Shown: positions 21,430 through 32,056 of the stretch, piece by piece
Numbering within the stretch: position 1 is the stretch's first letter
How the letters are laid out: the number at the start of each line of letters is the position of its first letter
Origin: Stachybotrys elegans
Taxonomy: Eukaryota; Ascomycota; Sordariomycetes; Hypocreales; Stachybotryaceae
DNA length: 64,000 nucleotides
Reading direction: 5' to 3'
NCBI GenBank assembly: GCA_020746835.1
Contig: JAGPNK010000001.1
Span: 3,720,001 to 3,784,000 of the forward strand
Notes under the pieces: generated by a model
Databases searched by the model: none
Told to the model about the DNA's origin: nothing
Seen by the model: only the letters and a program-made list of their open reading frames with translations
Translations under genes and position numbers: made by a program

Positions 21430-22734
21430 TTACACGTCCCACTCCTCTTCCGACTCCTCCGCAGGCTCGTCCTTAGTGGTCAAAGCGGAGAATGATCCGA
21501 AGTTCTTCGGCGGCGCAGGCTTCGCCGACGCGGTACCGTTGGTCTGCTTGGAGGCGGGGGCGAGGGCGGGGGCGGGGGCCGCCGGTCGAGCTTGAGAGGT
21601 ACGCTCGTCGCCCGATTCTGCCGGAGAGCTCTTCTTGGCAGGCTTCTTGGAGGACTTGGTCTTGACCGTGCTCCATTCATCGGCCTCGTCCTTGAGCATC
21701 TCCATCTGCTCCTCCTCGGAGGGGAGAGATGAGGCCCACGTACCAGTGGCCGCAGGCTCTGCCCGGACGGGCTCAGGCTTCTTGGCCTCCACCTTGACAG
21801 ATTGGTTCTCAGTCTTGACAGGTTGCTCAAAGGTATCAAGCGGCTGGTGGAGCACCTCGGCATCCGAAGCCTTGTCAGAAGCTCCATTGGCGGCGCCCTG
21901 CGTCCAAGCCGACTTGTTGCCGTTGACGGCCATGAACTGCGATCCATCCTTGGCCGCACGTCCCTCAGCAATTCGAGCCTGACGGCGCTGCTTCTCCTCG
22001 AGAAGCTTGCGCTCCTGCTCGGCCTCCTGGCGCGCGGCCTTGGCGGCCTCGGCCTTCTTGCGGTTCTGTCGCTGCTTCTTGGTCTCAACGGGCTCGGGGG
22101 CCTTGGCAGCCTTGGGCTTCTGCGTCTTAGAAGTCGTGTCGGTAATGCGCAGGATCGAAGGCGCGGCGGGAGCGGGCTCAAGCATATCAGCGACACCGCT
22201 GGCGTCGGCGGGGGCGGCCGCGGCCTCAGCTTCATCCGCGCTGGTGTTAGCTTCGTCAGCAGAGGTGACCGGAAGGGGAGCCTTCTTCTCCTCAGCGAAT
22301 CCCGAGATCTGGTTAGCACGGGACTGCTTCACCGACTTCTCGCGCTGCTTTCCAGAGTCGGACTTGGCGGCAAACGTGGTACCGGCCTTGGCCTTGGACA
22401 GCTGTTTGGCGAACTCGCGGTTGTCAACTTCATCAGAACGGCTCTTGGGCGAGGTATTGCTCAGCCATGTAGGCTCAGGTGAAGGAGCTTCGGTCTGCTC
22501 CGAGGTTTTGCTCGAGGATTCCTGGGCCTCCGAGGCAAACTTCTCCATGCGCTGCTTCTTCTTCCTGTCATCCTTTCGAGGTTCCGAGAAGGAACTTCGG
22601 GCCACCTTGGGCTGAATAGTCGCAGAGCGCTTCTTGGCCTTCTGCGTCGATACGAGGTAGAGAGCATAGCCCACACCGAATAAGGTGGCATAGCCGCCAA
22701 TTGTGTAGAGGAGATTCATGTTTGCGTCGGCCAT
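21430..22734 (-). CDS. N-terminally membrane-anchored Lys/Ala/Glu-rich protein, conserved in ascomycetes, function unknown
   Basis: Single exon, 434 residues. One transmembrane helix near the N-terminus (LLYTIGGYATLFGVGYALYL, about 8-28) is followed by a basic KAKKRS stretch, so the bulk should face the cytosol. The remainder is low-complexity: a KKQRQNRKKAEAAKAARQEA coiled coil at about 215-245 and Ala/Pro/Glu-rich linkers. Short conserved-looking motifs are MAVNGNKSAWTQGAAN, WASSLPSEEEQMEMLKDE with WSTVKTKSSKK, and the acidic C-terminus ending SEEEWDV. Trp motifs in acidic context and a basic coiled coil resemble ER-anchored ribosome- or RNA-binding proteins, but this is only a resemblance. 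No enzyme domain. Function is unknown. Confidence 0.75.
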   Translation of the reverse strand: MADANMNLLYTIGGYATLFGVGYALYLVSTQKAKKRSATIQPKVARSSFSEPRKDDRKKKQRMEKFASEAQESSSKTSEQTEAPSPEPTWLSNTSPKSRSDEVDNREFAKQLSKAKAGTTFAAKSDSGKQREKSVKQSRANQISGFAEEKKAPLPVTSADEANTSADEAEAAAAPADASGVADMLEPAPAAPSILRITDTTSKTQKPKAAKAPEPVETKKQRQNRKKAEAAKAARQEAEQERKLLEEKQRRQARIAEGRAAKDGSQFMAVNGNKSAWTQGAANGASDKASDAEVLHQPLDTFEQPVKTENQSVKVEAKKPEPVRAEPAATGTWASSLPSEEEQMEMLKDEADEWSTVKTKSSKKPAKKSSPAESGDERTSQARPAAPAPALAPASKQTNGTASAKPAPPKNFGSFSALTTKDEPAEESEEEWDV

Positions 22735-25042
22735 CGTGTACAGATGACGGCTTCCAGGAAGGTAGATGGAGAGCGGGGTGCGTTTCGATTGTTGGGGGTG
22801 AGTCGATGTTTGGTCGATGCTCAGGAGGTCGAGAATAGCATCGATTGCTCAAGCAGGCAAACGGCCGATCGAAGGCGCCTGGCAGCAGAGGGGGGAGGGG
22901 AGGTGATGCCGCGAAACCGTATGGTGTTCGTTGGCGTTGGGATCAATGCGGTCCTCGTCAATGGCGAGGTTGGAGAAACGAAGTGAAGTTGTTCGGTCAA
23001 TTGTCTAGACCCTGCATTAGAAACACACCATGTGGCCAGATCGTCAAGAGGCACAGAGCTGGTGAGCTTCCGGAGGGCAGGGGTGCGCAAACGCGAAGGA
23101 TCTGCGGCCAAAAAGCGAGCAGGTCCCGGGAGCAGGCGCGCAGACGTGTAGAGAGATAGAAGGGTATTGGGGGGAACAGAAGAAATGGCTTGTCAAAGGA
23201 GGTTGCAGAGGAGAGGAGAGGCCAGAATACGGTTCAGACCAGGTGGCTCCAGAGGTGTTTTGGCAACGTTGCTATCTAAGCCGACAGGCAAGACAAGCTA
23301 ATAAGGGCCCGAAAGCTGGCGGTAACCTGAGGTACCTCGACTTGAGGTAGGGGCGCTCCGCAATTAAGGCCACCAAGCCCAGAAAGCCAAGTCTTGCACA
23401 AAGTTTCACGCAAGGGGCACCATGTGAAATGTACCGGTACTTTGCTCTAGGTAGGTAGAGCTTGGAAGGGCACAGCCCAGGCACCTGCGGTATTTCTCTT
23501 AACAATAAGTTGAGTAGGGGGGATTCGAACACCCCTTGGATCCGAACCACACCCGCTATTTGCAGGGCTTATAGTCGCTGGGATCGCTGATTAAATCAAC
23601 ATGGTGGTGGTTCGGATCCCCCCTACTCAACTTACCTTGTACAAAAGTATTCATCATCAAGGGAGAAGCGGCAACTCCTATCGACAATTGCTCCCTACCT
23701 CGTAACGTCTGGTGTCTCGGCCTCCAATTGCAGGCTGGAAGGTGCAGTGCAGGCCAACCCGGATCCCACCGGTTTGGAGCTCGCTGAGGTTTGCAGAATA
23801 CTCCTAGCAGGCGGCCCCCCCATTTTGGTGACCCTTATGGTCAGTTCTTACCTCTTGTAACAGAATTGCTACTAATTCACCATGACTATAAGCATTTTAT
23901 GAAGGTGCTGATTGTCAGTTAAACCCCCTTTCTGGTTATAGTTTTAGGTGTAAAACCATGCTACAAGAGCTTTAGAGATGACCAAAATCGACCCTGCGCC
24001 CTGTAGTACTAAGTAGCGAGCAGTACAATGTACATACCCTTGGCTGAAGAATTATTGACGAAGAAGAAAATATTGAACTTTAAGTACGGAGTACTTATTG
24101 ACAATCTAAGTTTACTGCCCCTGAATCACAGGGTCACGGTGAGGTCCCCTTGACTCCCTGAATCTCTCTGGAACACCTCCGCGGAATCAAAAGTACCTTC
24201 CATATTGCGGAGGTTGTTTCTCGATCATAACCAAATCCTGGGTGCAATACTGTTATTCGTTCCTTGGGAAACGGAATCGCCCACCATATATTAGATTCAG
24301 CCTCTCAGGTACGAAAAGCCTCACCTTTCGTCGACTACCGGCTTGTCGATTGACCCCGAGACACGGCAGGGTGCGCTCCTAGTTCGTCCGGTATATATAC
24401 AAAGGGGTGAGACATGCATCTCCCTCGTGCGACCCTGACGTGTGTCGTGGTAAACGCCGTACATGGAGACAGTGAACCCCATTCCATTGCTCGCTACCCC
24501 ATGTCCAGCACAAGGAGGAGTAACGGGATGGACGGGCGGTGGACCATATCGAAACGCTACAACAAGGTTGCGGTCCCGGCAGTGGGCGTCCTTGGCAATA
24601 GCCCAATGGGTGCGTTGAGGGTTGCCTTTGGCCCGCCTGCCCGGCGCGATTGCGTGGCGTAGCGTCTTGGAGACTGTGCGCCGGCAACACTCGCGGCCTC
24701 CATTATCAAATCACTCACACCCCCACTACTCCCCGGCTCCCCTGCGCTCTCCGTCGGCTGAGAGGGGTCTCGACACAACGGTAAGGCTCCCGATCCGATC
24801 AAACCAGAGTTCGCTGCTGACGGGCTATCGCATTGCTCCAGCTGCAAGTCCATCTCACCTCAATCTAGCTTCGGAACCGAGTCGCTGTCTTGTTGATACG
24901 GCTTCGATCCGCCTTGTCTATTGAACCAATCGTCAAGTCCACGTCGTCCGTCGTCTTCGGACAGTTACCCCTCCAAGCTTGTCGCGTGTCATCCCCTCCT
25001 TCGGATCGAAACCTCGCTTCCAGGGTGGACTCCCGTGTCATC
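22735..25042. other. Intergenic, 2.3 kb, with a foldback repeat and AT-rich, ORF-poor DNA
   Basis: Divergent promoters of the 22734 minus-strand gene and the nucleoside hydrolase flank a central stretch with the inverted repeat at 23506-23634 and AT-rich DNA at about 23840-24340, where no frame stays open for 60 codons in any of six frames. The 24650-25040 part is C/T-rich and looks like the leader of the hydrolase gene. Confidence 0.5.
23506..23634. repeat. Imperfect inverted repeat (foldback) with tRNA 3'-end-like arms
   Basis: The 19-nt left arm TAAGTTGAGTAGGGGGGAT at 23506-23524 is exactly inverted at 23616-23634. A second inverted pair, GGATCCGAACCAC near 23538-23550 and its complement at about 23606-23618, continues the symmetry after an extra 14-nt block in the left arm. 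Both arms, read outward, look like a tRNA T-arm plus acceptor strand (GTTCGAATCCCC and CTACTCA), but no D-arm, box A or anticodon arm lies between them, so an intact tRNA gene is not supported. The terminal TA dinucleotides would also fit a small Tc1/mariner-type MITE. Confidence 0.7.
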
Positions 25043-26534
25043 ATGGCTCCCAAGCAGAAGATCATCATCGACACTGATCCAGGTGTGTGCCAGCTGCCGA
25101 CTTACTTTCTTAATGCTGCAGTCTAATACTCCTCGGCAGGCGTCGACGATGTCCTGGCTATGCTGCTGGCCCTCAGCTCCTCTCCAGAGGACCTCGATGT
25201 GGCCATGATATCCGTCACCTACGGCAATGTCCCTCTCCAGAGGTCTGTAATAACACCCTTGTCTCAATCCCGCAGTCCTCTAACACTTCATCAGTGCCCT
25301 GAAGAATGTGGTTGCTATGTTCCATGTCTTGGAGAAGGAGCTCGCCTGGAGAAAGGCTGCTGGGAAGCCAGAGGGCTTCGAGGCCATGAAGGCGAGCAAG
25401 CCGATTGTGGCTGTCGGCGCCGAGCACCCTCTGCTTGAAGAAGTCCTCATGGCAGATTACTTCCGTAAGCTCCCCTCCCTCCCCCCATGTCTCTGCGTCG
25501 TCTGTACATGAGATAGGCAAGGCTAACGCCCGTTGGGGTCGACAGATGGCTCAGATGGGTTGCACAACGTTCACGACGCACACCCGCACCTGACCCCCGC
25601 TGAGACATGGAAGGCCCTCTTCGAAGAGGGCAAGGAAGCTGAGGCCGGTGTCGCATCGCCTTTCTTCACGCCTTCCAAGGTCAGTTCTCACAAGGAGATG
25701 CTTCGCCTTCTGAGGGAGAACCCGCCAGACACCATCTCTATCCTGGCCCTGGGTCCGCTGACCAACGTCGCGCTCGCCGCCGCCGAGGATCCCGTGACGT
25801 TCCTGCGCATCAAGGAGCTCGTGGTCATGGGTGGCGCCGTCCACGTGGAGGGTAACGTTACGCCAACAGCCGAGTTTAACTGCTACGCAGATGCCGTGGC
25901 AGCAGCCCGTGTCTACGCCCTCACGGCTCCTCTTCCCGAGTCCACTATGCCACCCATCCCTGAGAACATTGCCACGCTTCCCCCGTATCCCCCCAACCTG
26001 CCACGCCAGCTCAAGCTTGCGCTGTTCCCTCTCGACATTACCACTCCTCACTTGATTGGCCGGGAATTCTTTGACGAACAGACAAAGCCGGCCATCGAGG
26101 CCGGCAGTCCCTTGGCGATATGGACCTCACATTTCATGACGGGTACGTTCAACAAGATTGAGTCAATTGTAGGCCCGGACATCGATCCAGGCTTGTCGCT
26201 ACATGATCCTTTGACCGTCTGGTACGCCATGTCACAAAGCGATCCCGCTTGGAAGCATCCCGACCAGCCCGAGGACATTAGGATCGAGACCACGGGTCAG
26301 TGGACCCGAGGCACGCACATCATCGATCGTCGTGGCCGTAAGAAGCCTGCAGAGGCCGCTGCTGCCATATCGGAGGACCTGACCAAGGACCCCAAGATCC
26401 TTACACTGGATGACGTTCCCGGAGACACTATGGGCTGGCTCAGCGTGCGCAAGGGCAACAGGATCACCCGTTACACCGAGTCCCCTGGTGAGGAGTTGTT
26501 TAAGGAGGTCCTCATGAAGCAAATTTTTGGGTAA
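25043..26534 (+). CDS. Inosine-uridine-preferring nucleoside hydrolase (ribohydrolase)
   Basis: Four exons: 25043-25082, 25140-25242, 25295-25464 and 25546-26534; 433 residues. The family signature DTDPGVDD at residues 10-17 (calcium and ribose binding) is created by the first splice. HGSDGLHNV, formed by the third splice, is the active-site flap region; ILALGPLTNVA and VVMGGAVHVEGNVTPTAEFN with the following Cys-Tyr-Ala-Asp are the central conserved blocks; LHDPLTVWYA is the C-terminal His-Asp block. Members hydrolyse the N-glycosidic bond of nucleosides to base and ribose for salvage. Base specificity cannot be read; the sequence is longer than yeast Urh1 (340) because of inserts around PPIPENIATLPPYPP. 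No targeting signal, so probably cytosolic. Confidence 0.92.
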
Positions 26535-26799
26535 GCTCGTGCGAATCTTAGACGGGGTCAGCAGTAGCCCAGATGTAGGGATATCATATAGCAACATACT
26601 CCATGGATAATATGGGCTTCAAGAGAGAGCAGACGAAACAAATATTCCTTTTCCCAAAAACGCCGTATACAAAGTCTCTGGTGGCCACATCGCAGCTGTA
26701 GTGGGAGAGGCTAGGTTTGGGAAAAACACGAGCCTGCCGCCCTTCGCTTGGAAAATAGCACAGCTCCTCCAGCCTAGACCAACACAAAACAGTTTACCC

Positions 26800-27208
26800 T
26801 TAAATGTGTTTGATGCCACCGATTACCGAGCCTTTGACTTCGGACCAATTTATACTATCGTCGAGCGCTTCGTCCACAAGGCCAATGGAACAGACGTTAT
26901 CCCCTCGAACGAGATATAGGCCGATGTCGACTTCAACCGAGGGCTCTGAGTCGTCTGGGGTTCGTATATGGCGTTCTTTGGCATTGCTGAGGACCTGGGT
27001 ACATTATGATGAGCATATGCGCCAGATCACGGGTCCTCCTGGGTACGCACGAGGTTCGTGTTTTGGTCGCAGGCGGCGAGAGTCCCGACGAGAATTCGTG
27101 AATCGGCCGTTACAATCAGGACCTTCTCTGCACGGATCTCGTTAGTCGGTGGGAGAGTGCGGCGGGGTCGAGAAACATGCTGTTCAGGTAGCCTCCCAGA
27201 GTGGCCAT
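26800..27208 (-). CDS. LSM8: U6 snRNA-associated Sm-like protein LSm8
   Basis: Minus strand, three short exons: 27208-27181, 27127-27051 and 26994-26800; 99 residues. The spliced product starts MATLGGYLNKKVLIVTADSR, continues ILVGTLAACDQNTNLVLSNA (Sm1) and has the Sm2 block GLYLVRGDNVCSIGLVDEAL, ending VKGSVIGGIKHI, the fungal LSm8 pattern. LSm8 replaces LSm1 to make the nuclear Lsm2-8 ring on U6 snRNA. Intron 1 (27180-27128) begins with GC (AACA|GCATGT) and has an ACTAAC branch site; the only nearby GT would shift the frame. Intron 2 (27050-26995) is GT-AG. The gene converges with the nucleoside hydrolase, with 265 bp between stops. Exons are too short to appear as long open frames. Confidence 0.93.
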
Positions 27209-28085
27209 GGTAACGATACTCGATGGGTAGTAGAGGGTGGTTCGTAGGGGTGCGTAGACTTTGGGGGAGTTGGATGAGCTCCAGCGGCCAAAACGAGTGA
27301 TCTTGATCTAGAAATGTTTGGGAGCTAGATGTGACGATGCTGGTTAGCCTGGGTGCAGACAGCTAAAGATTTGGATACTCCTACCCTGGACCGCATCAGG
27401 CAGGTCTCAACCAGGTAGGCAGAAAATTAGTACGCAAACCAGCAGAATGAATAGGGTGCAAACCTCGTGCAAAGGCTGGCCAGCAGTATTATAGAATAGC
27501 CTTATCTGCTTCTGTTGATCTGGTTTTTGGACAGTGGGTGCTGAAGCTACTCAAGGCATGCTTGTTGGTTGGGGAAAACTTCACAGGCGCTTGAAAATCC
27601 TCGTTTACCACGGCAGCCTCACAGGAAACAGATTGAACATAGCTGCAAGTCTATGCCCGGCACGCAAGCTGGACAAGGCCATAGGATGAAACAGCGGCTA
27701 CATGTCACTCATATGTGTGTCTAGCAAGAGTTCACGACGAACTGAGAGTCTAGGCCGGCCGTTACCAAGTTCCGTGGCTCGACTTCACGCTTGGATTGGA
27801 TGCTCATACAACGTGGACTTGACGAGTCATCTCGACGCAGCAACTCAAACACATTGCCTTATGGCTACTGACGGGCGTTACTACAACCTACCTCGCGCCC
27901 CAAGCCTAAGCAGGTCTCAGACGAGTTTCTGTTGAAGTTACCATGGCCAAAATACACATCACGGCATCTAGATACACGACAAGACACCGCCACGAACACG
28001 GAAAACTACGCGCTACTAGCGGTGCTGCATCAGCAACTCTTCTTCACTTGGACGGCAAGCCGTCAGAAGCAATGAAAAGAGGTTC
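27209..28085. other. Intergenic between LSM8 and the U2 snRNA gene, 0.9 kb
   Basis: Upstream region of LSM8 and downstream flank of the U2 gene, both on the minus strand. I looked for U1, U4, U5 and U6 core sequences here and saw none. Confidence 0.4.
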
Positions 28086-28269
28086 GCGTCGCCTGGAGGC
28101 AGTGTAATACCAGGGACACTGTGGGCGGAATCATGTGCAAGCACAGAGGAAACCGCCCGAGAGCCAAAAATAAGAATAATCACGATTGGTCTCCTTAGAG
28201 ACCTTTCAGAGATTAAACTGAAAAGAACAGATACTACACTTGATCTAAGCCAAAAGGCAAAGAGAGCTA
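28086..28269 (-). ncRNA. U2: U2 spliceosomal snRNA
   Basis: Read on the minus strand. Near the 5' end is CTTTTGGCTTAGATCAAGTG, followed by GTAGTA (28237-28232), the branch-site recognition sequence, then TCTGTTCTTTTCAGTTTAAT (stem-loop II region). An Sm site ATTTTTGG lies at 28171-28164, and the 3' stem-loop IV reads CCTGGTATTACACTGCCTCCAGG (split here as CCTGGTATTACA and CTGCCTCCAGG), which is nearly the same as in human and yeast U2. Taking GTAGTA as nucleotides 33-38, as in human U2, puts the 5' end near 28269; the 3' end is set by the close of stem IV and is uncertain by several nucleotides. Length about 184 nt. U2 pairs with the intron branch site and with U6. Confidence 0.96.
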
Positions 28270-28316
28270 AAGAAGAAAGGAAAGAAAAATTCCAAAAGGT
28301 GCGCGGCCTGGCGAGA

Positions 28317-28324
28317 ATTTTATA
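28317..28324 (-). promoter_or_regulatory. TATA-like element upstream of U2
   Basis: On the minus strand TATAAAAT lies about 48-55 nt upstream of the inferred U2 5' end, a distance seen for snRNA promoters. A proximal sequence element cannot be named. Confidence 0.5.
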
Positions 28325-28584
28325 CACCTGCCAAGGCGGTGAGTGGGAGCCTGCGGCAGAATATTCGGAGCCCACCTGGTGGCAGGCAGCAGTGGCAGCC
28401 TTGGTGCCTGCTTCCATGGCGATGCAGGAGTTTGGTTCATGTTCTTTTCGCTTCCATCAGGCAACAAGGGTCTCAAGAATTATGCTGTTGTGCAAGAGCC
28501 TGTGCATCTTGCGTTGTGAAGTGAATCCCGGGTTGAAGCTGGTGCAGAGTTCTGCCTTCTTCAACGTCAAGCCTCGGATACCAT

Positions 28585-29381
28585 CTAGGCGCCATAGTAT
28601 TCGTCCTGCTTCTTGTACATCTCCTCCGTAAGCTTCGCCTCGCCGCGGCCCTTCTTCCTCAGGACCTCCCGCCTCTCCTCGATGATCCTCTCCGCCAGCG
28701 ACCGCCCAAGCGGCGTCTTGATCTTGCGCACCACGCCAAAAAACTCCGTCAGGTCGGGCTGGCCCGGGTCTCTGTCCTCGTAGTCGAGCGCCTGCGTCAT
28801 GAGCTCGACCTTGTCCAGGTCCTGTGCGAGCTGTGCCTCGGGCGTCTCCCCGGCCTCGAACTCGTCCCACAGCGTCTTGATCTCGCCGTTCCACTTGCTC
28901 GCCATGTAGTCGATGGTCAGGCTCTCGCGCCGATACTTCTCCTCCCGCGGCACGCCGCTGTAGGGCGTGAAGTCGCCGACCACGGCTTCAGCAAAGTCGT
29001 GCACAAGGCACAGCTTCATGCACTTGTTGACGTCGATGCCCTCGGCGCCGCAGAATAGGGCCATAGTGGCCATGCGGAATGAGTGATCTGCCACAGACTC
29101 GGCGCTGTGAGGGTGTTAGCAAGCTTCCTCCAAACAGGGACGGGACCTTGCATACTCGATACCAAATCGCTTCCAGCCAGCTCGTTTGGTAGTCTTCAGC
29201 AGGCCAAGCAGACGGAAGAGCGAAACGGGCGAATCAAACTCCTTGAAGCCCGCTTCGCGCAACGCCTCTTCCACGGTCCATTCGCCGCTGACCCTCTTGT
29301 CTTCCAGAGTGAGCTTAGCAACCCGAGTAATGGCTTCTTTGCCTGCACGGAGGGTGTCGTACCTTGATCCTGGTTCTGCAT
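28585..29381 (-). CDS. HD-domain 5'-deoxynucleotidase (HDDC2/YfbR/Ygk1 family)
   Basis: Minus strand, exons 29381-29363, 29300-29147 and 29104-28585; 230 residues. The HD metal-binding residues are His65 in SVADHSFRMA, His93-Asp94 in LVHDFAEAVVGD, and the later Asp in AQDLDKVELMTQA. The preceding LLKTTKRAGWKRFGI block and the length fit the eukaryotic HDDC2/Ygk1 group, which removes phosphate from deoxynucleoside monophosphates. The last splice, which forms YASAESVADH, is solid. The first exon and its 62-nt intron (29362-29301, GTACGA...GGAAG) are less sure: the acceptor is AAG rather than a pyrimidine-AG, but it is the only choice I found that gives a start codon in frame. An alternative start further upstream is possible. 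Confidence 0.85.
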
Positions 29382-29936
29382 CTTCAAGTCCTCGCTATTA
29401 GTAGGATTCTTCGATTCACCCTCGCCGATTTAAACCTTTTCTTGAACTCGGATAACAAATGATTTACAGAGGAAAACCCAACTGCCACTGACAAACAGGT
29501 TTGTATACCCAAACCCCGCACACAAGGAGCTGAAGAAACCCCATTCTGGTTTGTAGACCACTCTACTGCTTCAACCAGTCACGATCTGCAAGGCGACAGG
29601 AAAGCCCCAGCACACACAAAGCGAAGTAACACACATGTATTCAATGTCAACCAGGCGATGAGGCCAGATGCGCAAAGTCAAGGCTTCTCCATCCCTAAAC
29701 GCCGCGTGCCGCATTCCTTGCGACACCCTTGCTCTCTGCCATGAAGCCTAAAAGCTGAGAACATGCCTTCTATAATACAGTCAAGTTCTACCACACGGTC
29801 GGCCCGCTGTGATAAGGGGGTGGTCCGTGGTATATCGAGAGATGTGGCCCAGCCCTGACAAGGGAATCGATCCTTTACTTCATTCCCTGACCCGAACCAA
29901 TATCGCAACGCTCAAACGCCCGTGTTGTTCGAATCA
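29382..29936. other. Intergenic, 555 bp
   Basis: Promoter of the HD-domain gene and 3' flank of the cyclin gene, both on the minus strand. No feature is recognised. Confidence 0.4.
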
Positions 29937-31406
29937 TTACTCCTCCACCAATTCACCCTCATCCTCGGAAAGCCTTGGCCTCTTGGAAGCCGGGCCTTCG
30001 TCCGCCTCCGCACTAGGCTCTGGATCCTTTCGTTTTGACGATGGCCGATCGGGCGATGGGGAGCGTCGCCTGTCCGCCTCTCTGTCTCCTCCGCCGTTCA
30101 CCCTGGGTGCTGGACTGCGGCTAGCACGTTCAACTTCCATGGGTGTCCCGGCGGTTGACGACAGTGTGTCTGTCTGGCTGTGCAAAGTATCTCCACGACG
30201 GCGGGTATGCTCGAGGTGGAAGGCAGGTGATGGCAGCGACGGATTCTGCTTCTTAAGCGGATTCTCGATGTAAAACTGCTGCATCACCTCGATGGCCTTG
30301 GTGCACCGATCCGCTTCCCCCCTGAGGAACTTCCACCACGGCATGCCGTTGATGTCGTCAATCTGCTCCTTCGCGTGAACCATGCCAAAAAATATGGCGC
30401 TGATGGCCACATCCCGAGCCTCCATCAGCAAAGGCAGAGCCGTCAGGCACGCGTCGTTGCAGAAAGCCCAGGCCGCCTGGCGCAGATGCTTGTTGTGCAC
30501 AATATCCAGCTGCCCGAGAAGCTCGAAGAGATGGTGATAAGGGTTGTCGACCATGAGATCAAACGTTAGTTGCTCCAGCATAACCTCCTCGTATGTGAGG
30601 ATGCTATCTCTCCATCGCCAGTACTCTTTGCTCTGCTCGTCGATAACGAGTTTCGTATTCTTCTGCGCGACCTTTGCGACTGCGATGATAATGTCTTTTG
30701 TTTTTCGGCAGTTTTCCTCGACCTTGTTTGCCAGAAATAAGGCGGTCGCCGCGATATTCTAGATAACATGTCAGCCACAGTCGTCTAGGCCAATAGATAA
30801 CAAATAATCGAAGAGGAAGAAAAAACCAAGCAACGCCACCACAGAGGAGACGACGTGTGGACGACGAGACAGATAGAGGATAAGAAGAGAGAGACGGGGA
30901 GAAGGAGAAAAACTTACATAGTGATGAATACCACCCTTTTCCGGTGCCATGCTGCAGCGCATGTAAAACCGGTGAAAGAAGACTCCCGCCACCCAGAGTG
31001 TTATCTGCGGCAGGTCAAGCATGACGCCAGCTTGATAGACGAAGTTGACGCCCTTGGCCCTCCTCAGCCTCTCCTCCGAAGGGGCCACGCCATCCACTAT
31101 GCTAGGCGTGCTCAGGACTTCATCCGGGGTGAAGTACCATTGGTTCGGTCCGGGTGCTGGGCTCTGGGCGCCCGACTGCGCGGGAGACTGCTGAGGAGGT
31201 CGCGCTTGCGGTCGGGGAGGAGGCGAGGTGCGGGCCGAGTGCTGCGGCGGCGTGGGCACGGCGGGAGGGACTTCGCGCCGGCGAACAGGCGATCGCGATG
31301 AATGCTCATTGTTGACGCTGCTGCTGTTGGTGTTGCGCGGCGGTGCAGCCAGCGTGGGTGGTTGGTACCCCTCTCGCGGAGGACGGTAGCGGTCGATGCT
31401 CGCCAT
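29937..31406 (-). CDS. Cyclin T/K-type cyclin, P-TEFb (Cdk9/Bur1) partner, Pch1-like
   Basis: Minus strand, exons 31406-30918 and 30758-29937 with a 159-nt intron; 436 residues. The N-terminal 85 residues are Pro/Arg/Ser-rich and disordered. The cyclin box starts after QWYFTPDEVLSTPS; the first fold contains RAKGVNFVYQAGVMLDLPQ and FFHRFYMR, and the splice joins GGIHHY to NIAATALFLANKVEEN, the standard cyclin-box helix with the Lys and Glu that contact the kinase. The sequence KEYWRWRDSILTYEEVMLEQ is typical of cyclin K/T and of fission yeast Pch1, which pairs with Cdk9 to phosphorylate the RNA polymerase II tail and Spt5. The C-terminus (about 330-436) is Arg/Ser/Asp-rich. CTDK-I cyclin (Ctk2) is the main alternative. 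Nuclear. Confidence 0.87.
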
Positions 31407-32056
31407 TGCCGGCAGGTGTTATGTCGGATTGGCAGTGTCAGGGAGGCGCCTCCGGACCATGAGGAAGAGGGCGTCCGTGGCGAGGTGATGAAAAGTCAGG
31501 GATGGGATGCCGATCTCGAATGCGTGGAAGATGGTGGACAAAAAGCCGGGTCCTGTGATCGGTATCTGTGCTTGTACGTACTCAGCTCTGGGCCTGCCAA
31601 CTTTGGTACCTTACTGGTTCTGGTTGAGAGCCATGATTCCAGGAAATTCTTTATCTAATCGTGCATGTGATCACCTGACAGACCAGCTCCTCCACTTTGC
31701 CGTCAATGCCACGCCATACGGAATAGGGCAAAGCGCAGTGTGATAGGATTCGCTGAATGTGACCTTCACATTTCGGTCAGGGAAACGACGGGAGCTGACA
31801 TGTGTTGGCAGGTACATATTTTGATAGTTCATTTTGCAGTGTGTGCAACATACAGACACCCAAATGGAGCCACGCCCTAGATACGATTGAACAAACTGAA
31901 CAATGGCATAATGCGCGACGAAGGCTGGAATGGTGCGTCGGACACATCACTTTCATACGTGATCGCCGGATGGATGCATGGGCGTGGATTCCAAGTCCCG
32001 GGTATCTTATTGGCACATTGATTTACAATGAGATGCTAGATGCTCAACGCTGCAAC
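31407..32056. other. Intergenic, 650 bp
   Basis: Upstream of the cyclin gene and downstream of PRP4, both on the minus strand. No feature is recognised. Confidence 0.4.

Noticed and set aside
23506..23634. Intact tRNA gene
   Set aside because: Acceptor and T-arm pieces occur at both ends, but there is no D-arm, box A or anticodon loop at the right spacing, and the T-stems have mismatches.
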